A stretch of DNA of 64,000 nucleotides from Halolamina sediminis (GCF_001282785.1 NZ_CVUA01000001.1:930001-994000); one strand, 5' to 3'. Shown: positions 37,335 through 45,890, numbered from the stretch's first letter. Numbers and translations: made by a program. Notes: generated from the letters alone by a model not told the origin.

Positions 37335-38528
37335 TCAGACGCCCTGTCCCATCAGGTGGCTCCGGAGCACGTCCGGCGCCTTCGTCGCCGCCTCGGTGTT
37401 CAGCACGACCGCCTCGTCGTCCTCGGCGAGCGTGCCGTCCTCGGCGAGCGCCCACAGCCCCGCCGCGGCGACGCCGCCGGCCAGCCCCACCTCGACGGTC
37501 TCCGTCGAGGCCACCGCAACCGCGCTCTCCAGTGCGTCGGCGTCCTCGACGGTCAGCGCCTCGCCGTCGACCTCCTCCAGCGCGGCGAGCGCGAGATCGC
37601 CGCCCGGCGGATCCGCGACCTCGAGTTCGCCGACGATCGTGTCCGGCGTCTCCCAGGGCTCGGTCGCGATCGTCCCCGCCTCCCACGCCGCCGCGATCGG
37701 CGCGCAGCCGGCCGCCTGCACGGCGTACACCGTCGGCAGGTCGTCGATCAGCCCGAGCTCCCGGCACTCCTGCAGGCCGTCGACGACGCCGACGACCAGC
37801 TCGCCCGTCCCCGCGGGGAGCACGACGGCGTCCGGCGTCTTCCAGCCCCGATCCGCGAGCAGTTCGTAAGCGACTGTCTTCAGCCCGTCGTGGCGGAACG
37901 GCGAGGCGAACGCCCCCAGATCGACGTAGTCGGACTGGAGCTCCTCGGCGAGCGCGTCGACCGCGTCGCCGAGCCGGCCGGGGACGACCTTCATCTCGCC
38001 GCCGTGGACGTTCACCATCGCCTTGTTCGAGAACGGCGACCGCGTCGGGACGAACGCGTACGAGCGCAGGTCCACCCGGCCGGCGTAGGCCGCCATCGAC
38101 TGGCCGGCGTTGCCCGGCGACGCGCAGGCAACGAGCTCCGCGCCGGCGGCGTCGGCGGCGGTCACGGCTGCGGAGAGCCCGCGGTCGAGCACCGAGCCGG
38201 TGGGGTTGCGCGCCTCGTCTTTGATCTCGACGCTCCCGAGGCCGAGTTCGTCGGCGATTCGGGGCGCGTCGACACTCGGGGTGGCGCCCTCCGCGGCGGA
38301 GAGCGCCGTCTCCGCCGTGAACGGGAGCACGGCGTCGCGGTCCCAGGCTCGCGGGCCCGCACGGACCGCGTCGGAATCCACGCGGCCGAGATCGTACTCC
38401 GGCACCCGGGGCGCGCCACAGTCGGGACACGGGCCGGCGCCGGCGATGGCTTCGGGCTCGGCGTCCTCGACGGTGAGACTGGCGTCGCAGTCGGTGCAGG
38501 CGAGTCCGACGAACGCGTCGCTAAACAT
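37335..38528 (-). CDS. thrC: Threonine synthase-like PLP enzyme
   Basis: 397 residues. An N-terminal zinc ribbon (ACTDC...GPCPDCGAP) precedes the PLP domain. The PLP-lysine segment is EIKDEARNPTGSVLDRG, phosphate binding is LPAGTGELVVG and CASPGNAGQSMAAYAG is the substrate loop. Threonine synthases convert O-phosphohomoserine to threonine. Haloarchaea carry several paralogues, so this copy may act on another hydroxy-amino acid. I start at MFSDAFVGLACTDC because it begins the zinc ribbon. Confidence 0.8.
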   Translation of the reverse strand: MFSDAFVGLACTDCDASLTVEDAEPEAIAGAGPCPDCGAPRVPEYDLGRVDSDAVRAGPRAWDRDAVLPFTAETALSAAEGATPSVDAPRIADELGLGSVEIKDEARNPTGSVLDRGLSAAVTAADAAGAELVACASPGNAGQSMAAYAGRVDLRSYAFVPTRSPFSNKAMVNVHGGEMKVVPGRLGDAVDALAEELQSDYVDLGAFASPFRHDGLKTVAYELLADRGWKTPDAVVLPAGTGELVVGVVDGLQECRELGLIDDLPTVYAVQAAGCAPIAAAWEAGTIATEPWETPDTIVGELEVADPPGGDLALAALEEVDGEALTVEDADALESAVAVASTETVEVGLAGGVAAAGLWALAEDGTLAEDDEAVVLNTEAATKAPDVLRSHLMGQGV

Positions 38529-38607
38529 GGCCGGTGGAAGGAACGGCGTCGGGAAGGACCTGCCGGAACGTCGCCGGGACGTACCGCCGCTCACCGACTC
38601 CGGCAGG

Positions 38608-38615
38608 CCTTTAGC
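38608..38615 (+). promoter_or_regulatory. TATA-like box of the thiolase operon
   Basis: CCTTTAGC is centred about 27 nt before the thiolase ATG at 38638, consistent with a leaderless mRNA. By-eye call. Confidence 0.5.
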
Positions 38616-38637
38616 TGAACCACTCTAACGCCGGGGT

Positions 38638-39816
38638 ATGACTGGTGTGCGCGTGGCTGGCGTGGGGCTCACCCACTTCGGCTCGCACCCCGAACGGACC
38701 GGCCGCGACCTGTTCGCCGAGGCCGCGCTGAACGCGCGGGCGGACGCCGGCGTCCCGCTGGACGACGTGGAACAGCTGAACGTCGGCAACTTCGCCGGCT
38801 CGCTCTCGGAGGGGCAGGGCCACATGGCACCGCTGCTGGCGGAGGCCGCCGGCCTCGACTGCCCGGCGACGCGCTACGAGGAGGCGTGTGCCTCCGCGGG
38901 CGTCGCCGTCCGCGAGGCGGTCCGGACCGTCCGCTCCGGCGAGGCCGACGTGGTGCTCGCCGGCGGCGTCGAGCGCATGACCAACCAAGACACCGCAGAG
39001 GCGACGGAGGCGCTGGCGATCGCCGCCGACGAGCTGTTCGAGGTCCGCGCTGGCGTCACATTCCCCGCGGCGTACGCGCTGATGGCGACCGCCTACGGCG
39101 AGGCGTTCGACGTTGAGAAGGACGAGCTCAAGACCGACCTCGCGAACGTCGCCTCGAAGAACCACGACAACGCGATCCCCAACGAGTACGCCCAGTACCA
39201 GCGCGAACTCTCGGTGCAGGAGGCGCTGGACGCCCCGCCGGTCGCGGAGCCGCTGGGACTGTTCGACTGCTGTCCGATCACCGACGGCGCCTCGGCGATC
39301 GTGCTCGTGAGCGAGGCGTACGCCGCCGAACACGACGTGTCGGCCGACGTGGCCGTGGTCGGCACCGGGCAGGGGACCGACCGCATGGCGCTGCAGGACC
39401 GCGACCACCTCGCCCGCACACCCGCGGCGGACGACGCGGCCGCGATGGCCTACGGCGAGGCCGGGATCGACGCCGCCGACGTGGACGTGGCGGAAGTCCA
39501 CGACTGCTTCACGATCGCGGAGGTGCTCGCGATCGAGTCGCTGGGGCTGTACGAGCCCGGCGAGGGGCTCGGCGCCGCCCGTCGCGGCGAGACCCGTGCG
39601 GACGGCGAGGTCCCCGTGAACCTCTCCGGCGGGCTGAAAGCGAAGGGTCACCCCGTCGGCGCGACTGGCGGCTCACAGATCGCGGAGATGACCAGACTGC
39701 TCCGGGGCGATCATCCCAACAGCGACGCGGTCGAGGACGCCGAGGTCGGCGTCACGCACAACGCGGGTGGGACGGTCGCGTCCGCAGTCGTGCACGTGCT
39801 GGAGGTGGCAGAATGA
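38638..39816 (+). CDS. Thiolase-family acetyl-CoA acetyltransferase
   Basis: 392 residues of the SCP2/archaeal thiolase group. The nucleophilic Cys is in YEEACASAGVAVREA at about residue 84, the catalytic His motifs are VHDCFTIAE and KGHPVGATGGSQ, and THNAGGT ends the active site. The archaeal type works with a DUF35 protein, which is exactly the gene that follows (ATGA overlap). In archaea this pair makes acetoacetyl-CoA for the mevalonate pathway or serves in fatty-acid and polymer metabolism. Confidence 0.9.
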   Translation: MTGVRVAGVGLTHFGSHPERTGRDLFAEAALNARADAGVPLDDVEQLNVGNFAGSLSEGQGHMAPLLAEAAGLDCPATRYEEACASAGVAVREAVRTVRSGEADVVLAGGVERMTNQDTAEATEALAIAADELFEVRAGVTFPAAYALMATAYGEAFDVEKDELKTDLANVASKNHDNAIPNEYAQYQRELSVQEALDAPPVAEPLGLFDCCPITDGASAIVLVSEAYAAEHDVSADVAVVGTGQGTDRMALQDRDHLARTPAADDAAAMAYGEAGIDAADVDVAEVHDCFTIAEVLAIESLGLYEPGEGLGAARRGETRADGEVPVNLSGGLKAKGHPVGATGGSQIAEMTRLLRGDHPNSDAVEDAEVGVTHNAGGTVASAVVHVLEVAE

Positions 39817-40187
39817 GCGACGCGGGCTTCGACGAGTGGCTGCACGCGTTCGTCGCCGACGACGGCTACTACCTCGAGTGCGAGAACGGCCACGGGCTGC
39901 TCCCGCCCCGGCGGGTCTGCCCGGACTGCGGGTCGACCGAGTTCACCGAGGAACCGCTTCCCGAGACGGGGACGGTCGCGACGGTCACGACCGTCCACGT
40001 CGCGGCGCCGGCGTTCGAGGCCGACGCGCCGTACGACACGGCGGTCGTCGACTTCGGGCCCGCGCGGGTGACGGGCATCGTCGTCGACGCCGAGCCGGGG
40101 ACCGTCGGCGTCGGCGACGAGGTTGCGGTCGACGTTGGGGCGAGCGAGACGACCGGCGCGGACGTGCTGGTGCTCCGGCCGGTCTGA
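39813..40187 (+). CDS. DUF35 / Zn-ribbon OB-fold acyl-CoA carrier partner
   Basis: 124 residues. The rubredoxin-like zinc ribbon has C in YLECENGH and CPDCGST, then an OB-fold (GTVATVTTVHVAAPAF, VTGIVVDAEPGTVGVGDEVAVDV). In archaea DUF35 proteins bridge thiolase and HMG-CoA synthase and bind CoA thioesters. It overlaps the thiolase stop. An HMG-CoA synthase gene is not in this window. Confidence 0.9.
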   Translation: MSDAGFDEWLHAFVADDGYYLECENGHGLLPPRRVCPDCGSTEFTEEPLPETGTVATVTTVHVAAPAFEADAPYDTAVVDFGPARVTGIVVDAEPGTVGVGDEVAVDVGASETTGADVLVLRPV

Positions 40188-40332
40188 TCGGTTTTGGGGG
40201 TGGTGTGACGTTTCGGTTTCCGTGTTGGGTCGCGATGGATACGTTTTCTCGATCGTTGGTGTTTGGGGGTAGTAGCAGCGGTTCGATTGCTGGTGGGCGA
40301 GGCCAGTACAACGGTTCGATCGTTGGCTACAG

Positions 40333-40769
40333 AGACAGCAACTACAACGGCGACAGCAGTTCGAGACTAGACCACTTGTGGCCGCACCGCCCGGCACAGC
40401 CCACAGACCTCCCCAGCCGACTCGCTCCCGACGGTCGCTCGTCCTCCGAGAGAGCAAGCTCTCTCGTGCCCTCGCTCGGTTCACTCGCGAGGACCTTGCG
40501 CGCTCGTTCGCGCACGGAGGCGTCGTGCGGGCGACCCACGCGTCGCCCGCACTGCCAGCGAGACCGCCGGTCTCGCTCTGCTCACGTCACGCGCCGACAG
40601 CGACCGCGGTGCGGGAGCGGTGGACGCCTCGCGCTCGCCAGCGGTCGGCGAGCGCGGGGGGAGGGGTGGGGACTCGGAACTGCGCCGGGCCTCGTGCCCG
40701 GCGCCCTGCGGTCACAAGTGGTCTAGCTTCGAGCTGCTGTTGCTGTCGCGGTCGCTGTTGCAGTCACCG
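40333..40769 (+). repeat. Hairpin-rich element with terminal inverted repeats, copy 1
   Basis: The 637-bp gap 40188-40824 holds no acidic open frame. The core 40367-40726 is bounded by 20-bp inverted repeats CTAGACCACTTGTGGCCGCA and its complement with one mismatch; CAGCAG-rich arms extend them on both sides. Inside are perfect hairpins at 40525-40552 (11 bp), 40558-40576 (8 bp), 40631-40655 (9 bp) and 40682-40704 (9 bp). A further hairpin at 40447-40466 is absent from copy 2 (54051-54438, inverted). It may be a non-autonomous mobile element or a structured RNA. Confidence 0.75.
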
Positions 40770-40824
40770 AACCACCGAGCGAAAAACGAAACCACACTGC
40801 TGACGTACGGGAACGACGACGCGA

Positions 40825-41886
40825 CTACTCCTCGTCCGATTCGTCGTCCGCTTCCGTCTCCGACTCCTCGTCCGTCTCTTCAGTCTCCTCGGCGTCCTCG
40901 CCCGTCCCTTCATCACCCCCACTCGGATCGTACTCACGGATCACCGAGTAGTCGTCCGGAAGCGTCCCCGCCAACACGTACTCCAAGAACGCGTCGGCGC
41001 GCTCGACGTGGGGCAGCAGCTTCGCGCGGTCGAACACGAGCAGTTCCGCGCCCGCGGCGCGTGCGAGCTCCTCGCCCTGGGACACCGGCGTCAGCTCCGT
41101 CTCCCGGCCCCAGACGATCGTCGTGGGCACGTCGAGAGCCGCGAGCGTCCCGCCGAGGTCGAGTTCGCTGTCGAGATCGCCCGCGAGGAACGCCGCCGGG
41201 GCGAACCGGGCGTTCTCCTGGTGGGCAGTCTGCCACTCGTACTCGGCCCACTCCTCCTCGGGGCCGTCGGGATCGGCGTAGCCGTGATCGGCGTTGAAGT
41301 ACTCGATCGCCGGCTTCGAGGTCACCGCGTTGAACAGCGCCTCCCCCACCAGCGGCGCCCGGACCAGTTCGCGCACCCACGTTCCTCCGCCGGGACCGGT
41401 CGTGGTGGTCGGACAGACGAGCACGAACCGCGAGACCGGGGCCGTCTGCGCCGCTGACGCGGCGTACGCCGCCGAGAGCGAGGAGGCGATCACCGCGGGG
41501 CCGTCGTCATCGCCGAACTCCCCGAGGAACGCCTTGACGAACGCCTCGTACAGCGTCGCGGAGTAGCGGATCGGCGGCCGATCCGAGCGGCCGTACCCCG
41601 GCAGGTCCGGCGCGATCACGTGGTACTCTTCGCTGAGCGCGTCGAACACGCCGCGCCACTCGCCCGAGGAGCCGGCGGCGTTGAGCCCGTGCAGGAGGAC
41701 GAGGTCCGGGTCGTCCGGGTCGCCGGCCTCGGTGTAGCTGACGTTCATCCCGCGCCAGCGGTAGGTGCGTTGCATCCCGTCCAGTGCGGGCGGGAGGTCG
41801 CCGGCGTCGCGTCGGAGGAGGGCGTTACCGGCCGCGGCGGCGCCGATACCGAGGGTGACGTAGCTCAGGGCGCGTCGGAGTTTCAT
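40825..41886 (-). CDS. Alpha/beta hydrolase with acidic C-terminal tail
   Basis: 353 residues. A hydrophobic N-terminal helix (RALSYVTLGIGAAAAGNALL) may anchor it to the membrane. The oxyanion-hole motif LLHGLNAAG, the nucleophile in IASSLSAAYA (variant of GxSxG with small residues) and the late acid and His (LPHVERADAFLEYV) fit the family. About 45 very acidic residues end the protein. The substrate is unknown. SSL replaces the usual G-x-S-x-G glycine. Confidence 0.8.
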   Translation of the reverse strand: MKLRRALSYVTLGIGAAAAGNALLRRDAGDLPPALDGMQRTYRWRGMNVSYTEAGDPDDPDLVLLHGLNAAGSSGEWRGVFDALSEEYHVIAPDLPGYGRSDRPPIRYSATLYEAFVKAFLGEFGDDDGPAVIASSLSAAYAASAAQTAPVSRFVLVCPTTTTGPGGGTWVRELVRAPLVGEALFNAVTSKPAIEYFNADHGYADPDGPEEEWAEYEWQTAHQENARFAPAAFLAGDLDSELDLGGTLAALDVPTTIVWGRETELTPVSQGEELARAAGAELLVFDRAKLLPHVERADAFLEYVLAGTLPDDYSVIREYDPSGGDEGTGEDAEETEETDEESETEADDESDEE

Positions 41887-41989
41887 TCACTCTCGGCTAG
41901 GGGTCCCGGGGGCTTAACTCCACAGTTCTCGCCCCCGCCTCGTCGCCGTCACCGGGGATCTTTTGCCGCGTCGAAACGTATCGTTCGAC

Positions 41990-42664
41990 ATGCTGAGCGA
42001 CGCGATGGAGGACTACTTGAAAGCTATCTACGTTATCCAGCGCGAGGAGGGCGCGCCCGTCTCCACCTCCGCGGTCGCGGAGTACCTCGACAAGACCCCG
42101 CCGACGGTGACCAGCATGATGGAGAAGCTGGCCGACCGCGGACTGATCGAGCGCGAGAAGTACAGCGGCGTCGAGCTCACCGACGAGGGCCGGACGGTCG
42201 CGCTCGAAGTGATCCGCCACCACCGCCTGCTCGAAGCGTACCTCGCCGAACATCTCGACTTCGACTGGTCGGAGGTCCACGACGAGGCCGACACGCTCGA
42301 ACACCACATCAGCGAGAACCTCGAACGGCGGATGGCCGAGGCGCTGGACGATCCGGCAGTCGACCCCCACGGCGACCCGATCCCGACGGAGACGCTCGAC
42401 CCCGTCGACGAGGAGGCCGGCGAGCGCCTCACCAGCTTCGGAGAGGGCGACTGCGTCGTCGTCTCGCGCGTTCCCCACCGCAACCGTGAGGAGCTAGACT
42501 ACCTCGCCGAGGCGGGGCTCACGCCCGAGACCGAGATCGATATCGTCGACGTGGCGCCGTTCGGGATGGTGACGGTCCGGCTCGACGACGGTACCGAACA
42601 GAGCCTCCCCCAGGAGGTCGCCGACGCCATCCGCGTGCGGAGTATGAAGGGTGAGGTCGCCTGA
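41990..42664 (+). CDS. DtxR-family metalloregulator with FeoA/SH3 domain
   Basis: 224 residues. Winged helix (EDYLKAIYVIQREEGAPVSTSAVAEYLDKTPPTVTSMMEKL type), metal-binding dimer domain (HHRLLEAYLAEHLDFDWSEVHDEADTLEHHISENLERRM with the H, E and H ligands), and a C-terminal FeoA-like domain from about residue 150. This full-length form resembles IdeR/SirR. I start at MLSDAMEDYLKA because ATCTTTTG at about 41958-41965 lies about 28 nt upstream. A near-palindrome TCGAA...TTCGA at 41970-41987 before the ATG may be an autoregulatory operator. It precedes a manganese-type transporter by 2 bp. Confidence 0.9.
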   Translation: MLSDAMEDYLKAIYVIQREEGAPVSTSAVAEYLDKTPPTVTSMMEKLADRGLIEREKYSGVELTDEGRTVALEVIRHHRLLEAYLAEHLDFDWSEVHDEADTLEHHISENLERRMAEALDDPAVDPHGDPIPTETLDPVDEEAGERLTSFGEGDCVVVSRVPHRNREELDYLAEAGLTPETEIDIVDVAPFGMVTVRLDDGTEQSLPQEVADAIRVRSMKGEVA

Positions 42665-42666
42665 GC

Positions 42667-43440
42667 ATGTCCGGCGCGCTCGCGCTCCCGCTGCAATCGG
42701 GACTGGACAGCGTCGTCGCCCGCTACGCCGACCACGGGCCGCTGGCGGCCGCGTTCCTCGCGAACCTGCTCGCAACGTTCGGCGACAAGGGGCAGCTGGT
42801 GGTGATCACGCTCGCGACGCGGTACGACGCCAAGGCGGTGTTTTTCGGCGCCATGGGCGCCTTCACCCTCTGGTCGGCGCTGGAGGTCGCGTTCGGCCAG
42901 TACGTCGTCTCGGTGCTGCCCGCGACCGTCGTCACCATGATAACGGGGGGGCTGTTCGTCGTCTTCGGCGTCTGGACCGCCCGCTCGGCGGCCAAGGGGC
43001 TTCGCGACGGCGACGCCTCGCGGTCGATCACGTCGGGCACCGGGCTCGACGTCGGGATCTCGGGACGGCTGATCCCGGACGCGCTGCTCGTCCGCGTCGG
43101 GAGCTACGGCGGGCTGCTGACGGGGTTCCTGTTCGTGCTGTTCGCGGAGTTCGGCGACAAGACCCAGCTGCTGACGATCAACCTTGCGGCGACGTTCCCC
43201 GACGCGCCTGTCTCGGTGTTCGTCGGCGTGATCGGCGCGCTCGCACTCCGGACCGGAGTCGACGCGGTGATCGGTGAGAAAGTCGAGGCGGTGCTGCCGA
43301 CCGCGTACATCGAGGCCGGTGCCGCCGTCGTCTTCCTCGCCTTCGGCGCCGTCGTGCTCGGCGCGCCGACGGTCGTGCTGTACGCCGCGATCGCCGCGCT
43401 GGCCGTGGCCGCGGTCGTCGGCGTGCTCCGGCGCCGCTGA
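42667..43440 (+). CDS. GDT1/TMEM165-family cation transporter (UPF0016)
   Basis: 257 residues with two homologous halves of three helices. The second half has the family signature FAEFGDKTQLL; the first half has LATFGDKGQLV, in which the acidic Glu and the last Thr are replaced. Members export Mn2+ (or Ca2+) in exchange for protons. Linkage to a DtxR-type regulator two bases upstream supports a manganese efflux unit. Loss of the first-half Glu may alter coupling. Confidence 0.88.
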   Translation: MSGALALPLQSGLDSVVARYADHGPLAAAFLANLLATFGDKGQLVVITLATRYDAKAVFFGAMGAFTLWSALEVAFGQYVVSVLPATVVTMITGGLFVVFGVWTARSAAKGLRDGDASRSITSGTGLDVGISGRLIPDALLVRVGSYGGLLTGFLFVLFAEFGDKTQLLTINLAATFPDAPVSVFVGVIGALALRTGVDAVIGEKVEAVLPTAYIEAGAAVVFLAFGAVVLGAPTVVLYAAIAALAVAAVVGVLRRR

Positions 43441-43479
43441 ACCGGGCGATTTTTCGCATTTTCGGTCCTTTGTCTCGCC

Positions 43480-44208
43480 GTGTTCGATCTCGTCCCGTCG
43501 CTCGTCGCCGGCGCCGCGTTCGGGCTCGCGCTCGCGGCGCCGCCGGGGCCGATGAACGCCGTGATCGCCGAGGAGAGCGTGCTCCGCGGCTGGACTGCGG
43601 GAGCGAAAGCCGGGCTCGGCGCGGGACTCGCGGACTTCGTGTTCTTCCTGCTCGCGCTGGGGGGCGTCGTCGGTATCGTCCAACAGTACCCGACGGCACA
43701 GGGAGTCATGTTCGGCGTCGGCGGACTGTTGATGTGTTACTTCGCCTACGGCGCCGCAACGGGGGTCAAGGAGTCCTTCGCGCCGTCGTCGGTAGAGAGG
43801 GACGGTGACAGTAGCGAGAGCGGGTCGACTGAGCCGCCCCTCGCCGACGACGAGTCGACGGGGTTCCGTCGCGCGTTCGTGCTCGCACTCACGAACCCCT
43901 ACCAGATCCTGTTCTGGCTGACCGCCGGCGTCGGGCTGCTCGACCCGGGGATGCTCGACGTGCTCGCGGTGCTCCCCTACGTCGGCGAGGCGCTCACCGG
44001 CGTGTTCGTCGTCGAGACGGGCAGCCCGGCGCTGATCGTCGGCCTGTTCGGTGGCGTCGCGCTCTGGCTGGTCAGTTTCCCGGCGGCGCTGGTCCAAGCA
44101 GGCCGCCGGGTCGACTCGTTTGCCCCCGCGGTCGCCGCGGTGAGCGCGCTCGTGCTCGCCGGCTTCGGTGTCAGCTTCCTGTTCGAGGCGTGGCGCATCC
44201 TCGGCTGA
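43480..44208 (+). CDS. LysE-family translocator
   Basis: 242 residues with six hydrophobic helices. The N-terminal signature GLALAAPPGPMNAVIAEESVLRG and the second-half FVLALTNPYQILFWL are those of LysE/RhtB exporters. An acidic, Ser-rich cytoplasmic loop (about residues 105-135) separates the halves. The start is GTG at 43480. The exported amino acid or ion is unknown. Confidence 0.88.
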   Translation: MFDLVPSLVAGAAFGLALAAPPGPMNAVIAEESVLRGWTAGAKAGLGAGLADFVFFLLALGGVVGIVQQYPTAQGVMFGVGGLLMCYFAYGAATGVKESFAPSSVERDGDSSESGSTEPPLADDESTGFRRAFVLALTNPYQILFWLTAGVGLLDPGMLDVLAVLPYVGEALTGVFVVETGSPALIVGLFGGVALWLVSFPAALVQAGRRVDSFAPAVAAVSALVLAGFGVSFLFEAWRILG

Positions 44209-44258
44209 CGGCGTCGACTGACGAACCGCTTTTCACCGCCGCACCCGACCACCGGAGC

Positions 44259-45305
44259 ATGTTCGACAAATCGACGTGGATCCGGCTCCCCCGGAACGTC
44301 GTCGTCGGCCACGGGGTCCTCGACGATCTCGGCGACGCCGTCGGGGAGCTCTACCTCTCCGGGACGCCGCTGATCGTCACCAGCCCCTCGCCCAACGATA
44401 TCGTCGGCGATCGCGTCCGCGAGCAGCTCGCGGGCGCGGAGACGGTGATCGTCGCGGAGGCGGGGTTCGAGCAGGTCCAGAACGTGATCGACGCCGCCCG
44501 CAAAGTCGACGCCGGCTACCTCGTCGGCCTCGGCGGCGGCAAACCCATCGACACCGCGAAGATGGCCAGCGACGAACTCGACGTCGGGTTCGTCTCCGTC
44601 CCCACGGCGGCGAGCCACGACGGTATCGTCTCGGGTCGGGGGTCGATCCCGGAGGGCGACACGCGCCACTCCGTCGCCGCCGAACCGCCGCTGGCGGTCG
44701 TCGCCGACACCGACGTGATCGCCGACGCGCCGTGGGAGCTCACGACCGCGGGCTGTGCGGACATCATCTCGAACTACACCGCCGTCGCGGACTGGCAGCT
44801 CGCCCGGCGGCTCAAGGGCGTGGAGTACTCGGAGTACGGCGGCGCGCTCGCCCGGATGACCGCGGAGATGCTCGTCGACAACGCCGACCTGATCCGGCCG
44901 GGGCTGGAGGAGTCGGCGTGGATCGTCGTGAAGGCGCTGGTCTCTTCGGGCGTGGCGATGTCGATCGCGGGCTCCTCCCGGCCCGCCTCGGGGGCGGAGC
45001 ATCTGTTCTCCCACCAGCTCGACCGGATCGCGCCGGGACGGGCACTCCACGGCCACCAGGTCGGCGTCGGCTCGATCATGACCGCCTACCTCCACGACGG
45101 CCCCGATGGGCTCTGGGAGGATATCCGGGCGGCACTGGAGAGCCTCGACGCGCCGACGACGGCCGAGGACTTGGGGCTGAGCGAGGACGAACTGTTGGAG
45201 GCGCTCACCACCGCCCACGAGATCCGCGACCGGTACACGGTGCTGGGCGACGGGATCACCGAGAAGGCGGCACGGGACGTGGCGGAGACGACCGGGGTTA
45301 TCTAG
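44259..45305 (+). CDS. egsA: Glycerol-1-phosphate dehydrogenase
   Basis: 348 residues. NAD(P) binding GLGGGKPIDTAKMAS and zinc ligands in PTAASHDGI, SSRPASGAEHLFSHQ and HGHQVGVG are those of archaeal G1P dehydrogenase. It reduces dihydroxyacetone phosphate to sn-glycerol-1-phosphate, the backbone of archaeal ether lipids. The start MFDKSTWIRLPRNVVVGHG matches the family length. The hairpin array from 45312 onwards follows the stop directly. Confidence 0.95.
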   Translation: MFDKSTWIRLPRNVVVGHGVLDDLGDAVGELYLSGTPLIVTSPSPNDIVGDRVREQLAGAETVIVAEAGFEQVQNVIDAARKVDAGYLVGLGGGKPIDTAKMASDELDVGFVSVPTAASHDGIVSGRGSIPEGDTRHSVAAEPPLAVVADTDVIADAPWELTTAGCADIISNYTAVADWQLARRLKGVEYSEYGGALARMTAEMLVDNADLIRPGLEESAWIVVKALVSSGVAMSIAGSSRPASGAEHLFSHQLDRIAPGRALHGHQVGVGSIMTAYLHDGPDGLWEDIRAALESLDAPTTAEDLGLSEDELLEALTTAHEIRDRYTVLGDGITEKAARDVAETTGVI

Positions 45306-45311
45306 ACCGAC

Positions 45312-45438
45312 CTTTTGTTGTGGGCCCCGCAGGGCCCTTGCAAAAGCTCGCCCATTACCAGAAGCCGAAGGCTTCTGGTTAGCAGCCAGAAATCGAAGAT
45401 TTCTGGCGACAAAAGCCTGCGTCGGGTGCTCCGCACCC
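45312..45438 (+). repeat. Array of four short hairpins including twin-hairpin element copy B
   Basis: H1 at 45312-45346 pairs CTTTTG with CAAAAG around GGGCCC palindromes. H2 at 45357-45379 is a perfect 10-bp stem with loop GAA. H3 at 45386-45406 is a perfect 9-bp stem with loop GAA. H4 at 45424-45438 is a 6-bp stem with loop TCC. H2 and H3 share CCAGAA/TTCTGG outer pairs but have different, compensating inner pairs. The linker TAGCAGCC and the trailer GGCGACAAA match copy A near tRNA-Gln. H1 could end egsA transcription. Confidence 0.65.
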
Positions 45439-45439
45439 T

Positions 45440-45865
45440 CCTTGGCCTCGGCACCGGCGAAAGGAACCGACGAGCGTGACTCCGCGAGTACGAAAGCTCT
45501 CGCCCGATTCCAGATCCTTCGGACAACTCGATCCTCGGCCAAACTGGGTCGCGATCTCCGCGAAGAGTTCGGTATCGCAGTCGGCGCCAGCCGTCGGGAT
45601 GTGGCTGAGAGCTGCGTCGCTCGTCGACGTGAGGATGTCCCCGGGCGGGGAGCGAGCGCTCGGGGACGAAGGAATGCCGCGCGATCTGTCATGGACCGCG
45701 CGGCGAGAGTGGTCGGAGAGGCCGGTGGCGCGCCAAGTCCGCCGCGTCGTGGGGGCCACCCCGTCGCGGCGGGAGTCGGCCCGTCCGACCGAGGACGGGT
45801 GCGTCGCCATCACCCGTACTCGCTCATTCCGCGTCATCGGACATAAACCCCGGGACATCGGCCCG
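45440..45865. other. Gene-free region with several strong hairpins
   Basis: Frames here are rich in Arg and Ser and poor in Asp/Glu, unlike real genes of this genome, so I call no CDS. Several inverted repeats are visible, such as GCCGCGCG...CGCGCGGC (about 45676-45704) and CCCGTCC...GGACGGG (about 45779-45799). On the minus strand GTTTATGT at 45841-45848 resembles a TATA box and would start a transcript near 45818 running towards egsA. An unrecognised structured RNA is possible. Confidence 0.35.
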
Positions 45866-45890
45866 GAGATTTCCTGCGGGCGACCGCGGG

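Noticed and set aside
40378-40803. Frames inside the two inverted-repeat elements (for example 40378-40803 and 54187-54384)
   Set aside because: Similar Arg/Ala/Ser/Thr-rich peptides appear in both copies only because the DNA is repeated. Indels shift the frame between the copies and the hairpins explain the conservation better.
45379-45858. 159-residue minus-strand frame behind egsA
   Set aside because: Rich in Arg and Ser, poor in Asp/Glu, and it runs through the hairpin array. It does not look like a protein of this genome.
45440-45865. RNase P RNA or SRP 7S RNA
   Set aside because: I looked for the conserved core motifs of both and did not find them on either strand.
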